Shown one piece after another: positions 20,601 through 29,600 of a stretch of DNA of 64,000 nucleotides. The notes under the pieces are model-generated. The model did not search any database. It worked only from the letters and a program-made list of their open reading frames with translations, and was not told the origin of the DNA. This stretch comes from Symsagittifera roscoffensis. Lineage: Eukaryota > Xenacoelomorpha > Acoela > Convolutidae. The stretch is taken from assembly GCF_963678635.1 (NCBI RefSeq), contig NC_087064.1:5616411-5680410 (forward strand), in the 5' to 3' direction. The position numbers and the translations under genes are program-made. How positions within the stretch are numbered: the stretch's first letter is position 1; the number at the start of each line of letters is the position of its first letter.

Positions 20601-23600
20601 TTCAAAAAATTGCCATTGATTGAGTATTTGCTTTGTTTAGATAATAAGTTCTACCAATTCAGCTCTAAAAAGATTCACATCTGACATTTTTGATAATTGC
20701 TCGTTTCAAAACCACGATTTTGCATTTAAGTTGGTTATGTAAGCTATAATTTTTGAAGTGGTCCAAAGCTGACCGGAGGACGTGGTTTACAGAAATCTTT
20801 CCTTTTTCGGTACCTCTTTTGGGATGTTTAATTCAAATTAAACTTGAAATACCATTTGTTGTTCAGCGAACTGAAACGGCAAATTGAATTAAGTTATGTG
20901 TTCAAAGAGAAAGCTAAGCCACCATTATACTCAAATGACATCATTCATGTTTCATTTTAGACTCCCCACGTATGTAAAGTTTTAAGCTTTCTAATAATCT
21001 CTGATAACAAAACATGCGTCCGACTCTAACCATGGTCGACTCAAGCATCAAACATAATTTATACTAATTGAAACGCTTGAGTGTCCCAACCAAAATAAGA
21101 GTTGCATTAACTTTCATTTCTCATGGTTGGTGTAGCTTTTCCATCACTTGTTTAGTCTGACTCATTGAAGCTGCAATTCATAACTAGAAAAAAATAGTAA
21201 ACTGACGTGGAGTGATTGTTTCATCGGAATTTGTTTGAAACTCAAAATATAAACAAATTTTGTTAGTTATTCTGGAACTACATCAAAGTTTTTATGTACA
21301 AGTTAGATTTACAGCTATTTGTAGAGATAAAACGACTTATGCGGCGATTTCGAAATATGTTTCCTAAACTCAATGTGTCTGTTTGTCGCGAATTTTTTTA
21401 TTATCTGAGCGCTAGTTTGTTTGGTTTTCTTGAATTATTTTTACTTATCAGCTCAAGTTAAGGGTCGACCAGCATGAAACTTAAACTTAGGGCTGAGAAA
21501 TTTTATACACAAAAGAGAGCAAGTGTATTGCAACCGGGTACTAGACTTGTCCCCTTTAAAACTTTGTCCACAGGACTCAACTACTGAAGCCTACGACCCC
21601 AGAAATAACCGACTCCCAACACACATATTTTGAGAATGTTTGCATTTTAAATACTCGGTAAATTTACAAACAAATTTTTTCTGTGCTTAATTTTCACTTT
21701 ATCTTTTGGCTTTTTAGCGCTTTTTGTGCAGTTTTCTTGCTTCGTTTCTGCTTTGCATCTGTGTTAAATGAAGATTGATTCTAGTTTGCTTAGACTGATA
21801 AAAAGAATTGTCGATTACAAAAATTTGAAGGGTTCTGATTTTTATGCCATATATTCTTTTCTTTGAAAGTTCTTCAAAAAGCAATCAGTTCGTATAGTTT
21901 TTTTATTCATTGATATTTTTCCATATACCTGATGGCTGTTTTGTTTGAAGTCCAGCCTAACATGGTATTTCAGACTTATAGTTTTTTTTTGGTCTATTAG
22001 GATTCGAGTTTTTTTGGTCTATTAAGAGTCGATGAACGTAGCCAAGACTCTTATAAAGCTAGGGACGTTTTTTTCAGGAACAGTCTTAAAATTTGTTCAG
22101 GCTGAAGTTTACTTTTTCACGGTTTGACCTTTGATTTCTTATCAAGTTCAGTTCATTTCCCTTGTTAAAAGGAAGATAACTCCACTATCGAACAAGTGTA
22201 AAGGTCACGAAAAGTTTCGGAAGCGGATTTTAATATCCAGATTTCCCAGCGAAATGAAAAGTTTAACTATTGATCCAATTTTCTCAAATTGCGTCAAATT
22301 TATCCAAACAACTGTAAATCTTAAATTGTGCTTGAAATACAAAGAGCTTCAGAGCCGTATTTTTTTTACTTTGACATTCGACAGTTTTTTTCCTGTTTCC
22401 TACCGTCCATTGGCTCTTTTTCAAATATGTTGGCTATGTTTTTTCGTTTTCATTTGTTTGCCTTTTTTTCAGAAGTTGTAGCTTCTATAAATTGATTTTG
22501 CGTCGTTCATGGTCGGAATGAAAAATAGAAAATTGTAAGTACTGGAATTTGGCCCAACTAAATTTTTGTTCCGACCATCGAAAATGGGGAGGAACTTTGT
22601 ATTGGGGTGTTTAATTTTTTTTCTTCTTGTTTTCCACACAAATTCCGGTACCACAAATAACCATTGGACTGCGTTGAGTAATATGCCATATTAAAGTGTC
22701 GAGAAATACAGGTTTGAAATTTTTGATTTTTCGTCTAAAATCGAGCGACTAAAGCAAGCGAGTAAGCTTGCATTAGCCTAATTATGCCTATTTTAGGCCC
22801 TAAAAATTTAGTTTAGACAACTAAAAATAGCTTTTTAGCTCCATTTCGGGAACCATTTTTTTAATTTGAATTTTTTTTCTGTCGAATCTTAATTTTTTTT
22901 TCTAGATTTGTCTACACAAGTTTTTGTCCTATTTGCCTATAAAACTATGAGTCGAATATACCTAAATTATAGTTTTATGTCATATCCCTATAAAACACCA
23001 CGCAGAAACAACTAAATTGAAAAAAAAAACTTTTTGTACTGTTTTAAAGACTATGGTCGGAACATTCTATGCTACTTGCACAATAACCGGCTATCCTTGT
23101 TTTTGTTTGGATTTGGTTTCCTGTGTTCAGGTAGCCTCCCACCATCAGTTGCTGTGTTCTCGCAAAACATCTGGTAATTTTCTTCTATAATATTTAAAAT
23201 TCATTGTAAATGCCTCTCAATTTTTCTAGGTTTTTGCATAGAATCAGCATTATGATAAGTTTAGTTTTACCAGAGTATAAGGTTTCTTGTTGCAAAGAAT
23301 AATTATGCTCAATAATTATGCTCAAATAGATTTTTTATACAAGTTAGAAAGTATCCAAAAACGTTTTCTAGGTCGATTTTTTTAGAATAAAAACGTAGTT
23401 GCTATTGCAGAAAAAAGATGCACAATTTAGTCCTAAATCTCAGGTTTGATAGGGTAGTTATTGAGAACATTCCAAATACCGGTCCAAATTACCCGATGTT
23501 TCTATGGCTGTAAATTTTTAAGGCGTAGCTGCATATACAGGAGGGATAATATGATTTGTTTCGATAGATCTTGGTATCAGATTTGGCTGGGTAGTTTTTG

Positions 23601-26600
23601 AGAAAATGAAAAATAACAATCCAGGTAAAGTAGTAGTAGTAGTAGTAAAAGACTTTAATTCCATTGGTGGATACAGGGTTAATATAAATATTGAATGAAC
23701 TTACGATCGACAATTTTTACAAAAACATTTGACAAAGAATGTGCATGATCTGTTTATATCAAACAAAGTTGAAGTTTTAAGCAGTAAAAATTTATTCAGT
23801 TTTGATTTGAACATTCCCAGGGGCATGTCGAAAGATATAATTTTCAGACGCAGAAGTTCATTGGCAGCACGGGGAGCTCGTACAAAGAAGTTATCGTCAG
23901 TTTTCAATTTCCTCGTGTTCGGTATGACGAATAGGCCACTCGTAGCGGAACGCGTAGGAAGCGAGCTGGTTGCACTTTTGCAGTCAACATCAATAACATT
24001 GTTATGGAGCTTCCAAAGTAGAAGAATTTCAACTCTAATCAATACATAGCTAATTGGAAGCATATTCAGATTTAGTAGCCCTGAAACATACGATGAACAT
24101 TTCTTGATCCATCTTAGAACTTTGTACTGGAACAGTTCAAGCTGATGTAATAGTGTCAAAGAAGGGCACCATGCAGGAGCACCGTAAAGTAAGATTGACA
24201 GAATGAGAGTATTGTAAAGTAACTTTTTTCGACTGCAGGATACCGAGAAAGGAATATTTCGTTTCAGAAAATAAAACAATCTGGAACATTTTATCAACTT
24301 AGTATTCAGATGGGATTTCCAGGAAAGATTGTTGGAGACTATGATACCAAGATCTTTAATTTCATCAACAAATGGTAAGATGTCTGATCCGAGCAAGAAT
24401 TGGATAGAATCATCATAACCACCAAAGTTCAGAACTTTACATTTGGCAGAATGAAACTGTAAGTGATTGTTAGTTGACCAATTAAAAAGAGAATCGATAT
24501 CTTTTTGAACTAATGATGGAGCAGATGAGCTATTAATCTTCAGGTCGTCTGCAAATAGATAAAATTCACTATTTAACACATCATCGGTCATATCATTTAT
24601 AAATAAAATAAACAGAAGTGGGCCGAGAACACTCCCCTGAGGAACGCCCGAGGTAACTGGCAGAGGAGACGAAATTGATTGATTTATTAGCACACACTGA
24701 TACCGGTTTGTCAGATAAGATTCAAACAACTGGAGAAATTCAAAATCAAAGCCGAGTATAACAAGTTTAGCAAGTAACAAATGATGCGGTACTGAATCAA
24801 AAGCTTTTCTCACATCAAAGTAAATGGCTAGTCCAGGAGAATTTTTATCGCAGGAAGAATAAATTGAGTCGAGATAGATGATCAATTGGCTGATAGTACT
24901 GCGCGACTTCATGAAACCATGTTGCTGACGTTTGATTAGATGTCTAACTTTTGGATAAGTAAAGTTGAAAAGAATTCTTTCCAGGATAAGGGAAATTCGT
25001 GGTAAAATACTAATTGGTCTGTAGTTAGTAATGTCATTGCGAGCATCAGATTTGTATAAAGGGGTAACAAAAGAAGTTTTCCACTGACTAGGCCAGTTTT
25101 TGTGTAAAGGCTCAAAAATATTTCGAAATTTTCGAAGGCCGTAGAACGTGGGGTAAGGTAAAAAGATACTAGCAGAGTATGGAAAAACCGCAAGCAATTT
25201 GTGAACTAGCAGTCTTTCCATGATACGTTTGTTTATAAAATCAGTAAAGTTGTCAGTCTTTGAGAAAATTTTAATAATTTCACTAATGTTAAGTAAAGAG
25301 AAATAATTTCTGAATCAAAAATTCCGGATCATGATAGACGCTAATATGGCTACACAGTGTCGCCAAATTCCTCATTATGTCATAAGTGGTGGAGGTTGCA
25401 ACCCCATATCAGGAATTTTGGGTGCTAAATTTCTAAAAACTTTAAAAAAAAAATCACTTTTGTCAGGTGAAACGGCGATCGGAATTTTCATGGTGTCGCC
25501 ATGATATAAGAAGCAAGTTTTTGTTTAATCTCGCTCCAAAGATTAGTTTCAGCTGTTTTTGAAATTAATCGAGATTTATCCGTTTTGGTTTCTTAATCCT
25601 AACTTTTCGCCATAACACTCTCTAAAGCCTGTTTTCTATACATTTAATACATGAATAACTTGTGGTGGAAGAATTGTGTTTTGTGACGTTTGTTTATGTT
25701 CACCATTGAAAACGTTCCCCTACACGCCTCCTCGGTGATTGGTGGCAAGTGATAAAACAGAACTTTTCAGTTTCTAGTTCTTTGTGTGTAAGTTTGACTA
25801 AAGTTGGTATTCGGCACTCGAGTTAAACCGTCACTTGAAACGTCTTTCAAATATAAATATCTGTCTCTGTTTCCAAGTGAAAGTTGAATTCAAAAATGAA
25901 GAATTGATGTTTAACATGCAGCTCGTGTTATGTTTAAGTGCTGAATTACATACACTACAGATAATTAAATTTGCAATTATAAAACCAATGACTTAAATAT
26001 CCAACTAAACATAAGAATAAGAACGTATTATGAACCTCAGTAACGGATCGCAACACCCGCCCGCCCACACTCACTTTGCAAAGTGGTGGGAATTTTCTTA
26101 AACGTTGAGTTTTTGTACTTGGAAACACGTGAAGGGGTTATAGTTGAAGAGATCCTTCAATTTGAAATAAAACTTCAGGTTTTGAATTTTGCACAAACTA
26201 GAAATTATAAATATCATTCAAGTTCGTTTTTTCAGAAAAACTTAAAATGTTTTTCAAAATTTAGTGAGTTTTGAAAACGAATTTAAGCACTCTTCGTTTG
26301 AATTGGTTGACGGATTATATAATTGATCTGAAATCAAGTGGTTAGTTCTGTAAAAATTGCGACGATAAAGAGCGGCTTGCAAATTGTTTGCAGTGTTGTT
26401 CTATTTGCCCGTGTTTAGATGGTAATCAATACTGAGTTCGGAGCATTCGGCAACAGTGGACTGCTGAACGACTTCCGAACACTGTACGACTTACGAGTAG
26501 ACGTGGACTCTATGAACCCAGGCAAACAGATCTACGAGAAAATGATCTCGGGCATGTACATCGGTGAGATCTGCAGGATTGCGTGTATTGACTTCGCTAA

Positions 26601-29600
26601 GCAGGGAGTGTTCTTCCAAGGGGAAGTTGGAGAGAAGTTTAAGACTAAGTACATCTTGGAAACAAAGTATGTCTCGGCTATGGTCCACGACAACACGCCT
26701 AATCTGGAGCGAATCCATTACCACCTCCACTACGATCTAGACATTCCCCATGTTTCAAGGTACATCACATACGCCCCACATCCGGGCTTATTAGATATTA
26801 AAGAATCGGTACTAATTAATCGAGTCTCTTTAACTTTATCCTCCCCTTTTGCAAAAGGGGGAGATTCTTTACTAGGTTTAAAGTTCTCATATAATTAACC
26901 GTTGATTTATTTCTTTATAGAGTATAGTTAAAGAGACCCAATTAATCAATACTAACCATTGTCAATTAATTTCGGGAAAAGATTTAATGTTTCTTCACGC
27001 TCAATATTGTTTAAGAGTAGTGAACGTAGTGAAAACTCTTATATAGCTCTTGGTGATTTTTTGTTTTCAGCAAAAATTATTAAAATGCTGCAATAACTAC
27101 AGATGTGCATTAATACAATTAATGCATTTATGAATGAGCTTTGGTAAATATGCTATTTTTGAGTTTAACTGAAATTCATCTCCTGAAAGTGACCTAATTA
27201 GCACTCTCCAGTTACGAACGTGAAAATGGCGCAAAAAAACGAACATTTTCTAGTTTTAGAATTGGAATTTAATTGTTAGATATCCAGCGGAGTAAAAACT
27301 TTGTTCCAGAAATTCAAAGAGCCTAACGGGCATCTATTTTTTTCTTTGATTGTTTGATTGCATCTAACATTGTTTCAACAAAGTCTGTGTGTTTTTTATG
27401 TTTTGCGTTCATTACTCTCTGTCAATCTTCGATTGGCTATCTTTTACACTAGCCACCTTGCGAGCGTTATTGTGTTAGTACGAAACTTTTTTCCGAAAAC
27501 TTAACAAATAAAAGTTCGTCTATTTCACTTTTGCTATAATCACGATCGGTAGCATTCGAAATATCATAGCATCTGTTTTCTGCTTTATTTGTGGCCAGTG
27601 TTTGTGATTTATTTAGCGTCCGTGGCTGAGTGGTTAGTATGTGAGACGCATAATATCTAGAACGCAGGATCGAATCCGACACGTAGCCGAATTTTTATCA
27701 ATTCGAATTTTATTTCTACTTTTTTATTGCCCTTTATAGAGCTGCTCTTTGTCGTGTTCTCGCTGCTGTTTACAAAGCGCAGCTTCGCCTTTGTGTAAAA
27801 ATTCAAAGAGTTTCAACGTGGCATTTTGTTCACAGTGCTGATTACGCTAGCAAGCAGCTAGTGTTTTGCGAGTTAGCTTGGAAAAAAGGAAAGCTCGTAC
27901 TAAAACACTTTTTTCTAACCTAACTCGCAAATAAAAGAATTCATTAAAAGTGTTCACTGTGCCTTTTTGTTATAATCACGATCTGTAGCATTGGAAATTT
28001 CAACAGCATCTGTTCTCGGCTTGATTTGTGGCCAGTGTTTTTGATGGATTAAGCATCCGTGGAGTGTTTAGTGCGTGAGACTCATAATTTCTATGTCGCA
28101 GGAAGTTTTAGATTCAAGTCCGAGACGTCGCCGAATTTTAACTTATTCGAAACTTATTTTTATTTTTTTTCTCGTTGCGCTTTTAAGAACTCTAGAGCTG
28201 CTTTTTGCCGTGTTCTCGCTAGAGTTAGCGAGGCACAGCTTCGCCTCTGTGTTCAAATTATCGGACAAAACGATCAAAACTTGAAATTTAAAACGGGTAT
28301 TTCTCAAATTGGGTTGACTTTAGACAGAAAAGATGAGGACAAAACTGGCTTAGAATTTCAGCAAAATTAAAAGGGTGCAAATTTTTGCTAATTATGGGCC
28401 CAAATTTCAACCTAAAAACTTTTTTTGGGTTTTGTTTTAGTCAATCAAAAAGTACGCCGAAACTATTGGCTCAATTGCTGACAAAACATATCAAAATGAG
28501 GCTCTTATATAGCCCAACAAAATTTAAGGAGTGTATAAGCGTATCAATTGTGTAGTTAAACTTATTTTTGATTGATCGCCAAAAAATGTCAATTTTCCTA
28601 TGTAAAGTACCAATTTTTAGACATTTTGCGCCAAGTTTTAGAGATTATACCTTCCTAAACTTTGTTGGTCTATATGGGAAGCTCTCTTGAAATAGTTCAA
28701 GAATAGGGTAAATAATAATAGGGCAAACTTGAGCCCGAATTTTGAAAAAATGCACCATATTAATTCTGCTAAAGTTCTAAGCAAGTTTTGAATTCATCAT
28801 TTTTTTTGTCTAAAGTCAGCTCAATTTGAGAACGCGGTTAAGTTCTGCTCTTAAAGTTTTATTCTTTTTGTGCGGATATTTTAAATAGCACTGTTCTTTG
28901 AAATTTAGTTGAAAATGTTCAGCAGTTTATAACCAACTTTTTTTCGGTGTTCCTGTTTTTTTTTCACTTTTCCAACTGTCTACTGTTGGCTATGTTTATT
29001 TGTTGCTAATGTTTATATAAATAAATAAATTTGTTTCAAGTAGTGCAATAATCTAACAATGGAGAACTTATCATGGATAGAGCACCAACTTGAGCAAGCG
29101 CAGAAGGTAATTCAACCTGTTGAAGCGCCGCTGAGAACTTTCTATTAAGTACTGTCTTATATGGACCTGATTGTTTAATCTAAGCAACATTCATAAAGAA
29201 AAAAAATATAATAGATATAAAGAAAAAAAATGTCAAAATCTTACAGTTCCTTTATCTTGCATCTAACTGATTGTTTATGTTTAGGCAAGACTGTGTTGCG
29301 GTGCAGCAGCTGTGCAAGGCGGTGACGAAGAGGGCGGGCAAGATGGCGGCTATTGGGTTGGCGGCCATCATCAAGAAGATAGGGAAGGACAAACTGACCA
29401 TCATCTGTGACGGCAGTCTCTATCTTAACTTCCAGAAGTTCCGGGAGTACATCACGGTAATAACAATTCTACAATGTCCACTGTAGTTAAAACTTGAGAA
29501 AGATTAATTCAAAGTATTAATTCGATTTTTTATTGATTATAATCAATCAGCTATAATGGATTATACGAGTTAAAATGCGTCCGCTCTATAAATTGAGGCT

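Larger units (their letters stand above)
19884..26418 (+). other. Hexokinase intron 4 (6.5 kb), repeat-bearing
   Basis: Holds a diverged repeat (19,940-20,400), unassigned AT-rich DNA (20,400-21,980), an acceptor-bearing repeat module (about 22,015-22,480), a GGTCGGAACA-family repeat (22,555-23,105) and a LINE in antisense orientation (23,628-25,330). I see no exon in it, and the phases of exons 4 and 5 (both 0) do not need one. Confidence 0.6.

Noticed and set aside
27617-27695. tRNA gene (A and B boxes present)
   Set aside because: Part of a repeated body with at least four relatives; the acceptor stem does not close. Treated as a SINE.
29041-29110. Candidate extra hexokinase exon (ENLSWIEHQLEQAQ, followed by GTAATT)
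   Set aside because: No clear acceptor. Exons 5 and 6 already join in phase, and the spacing between the flanking hexokinase motifs is normal without it.
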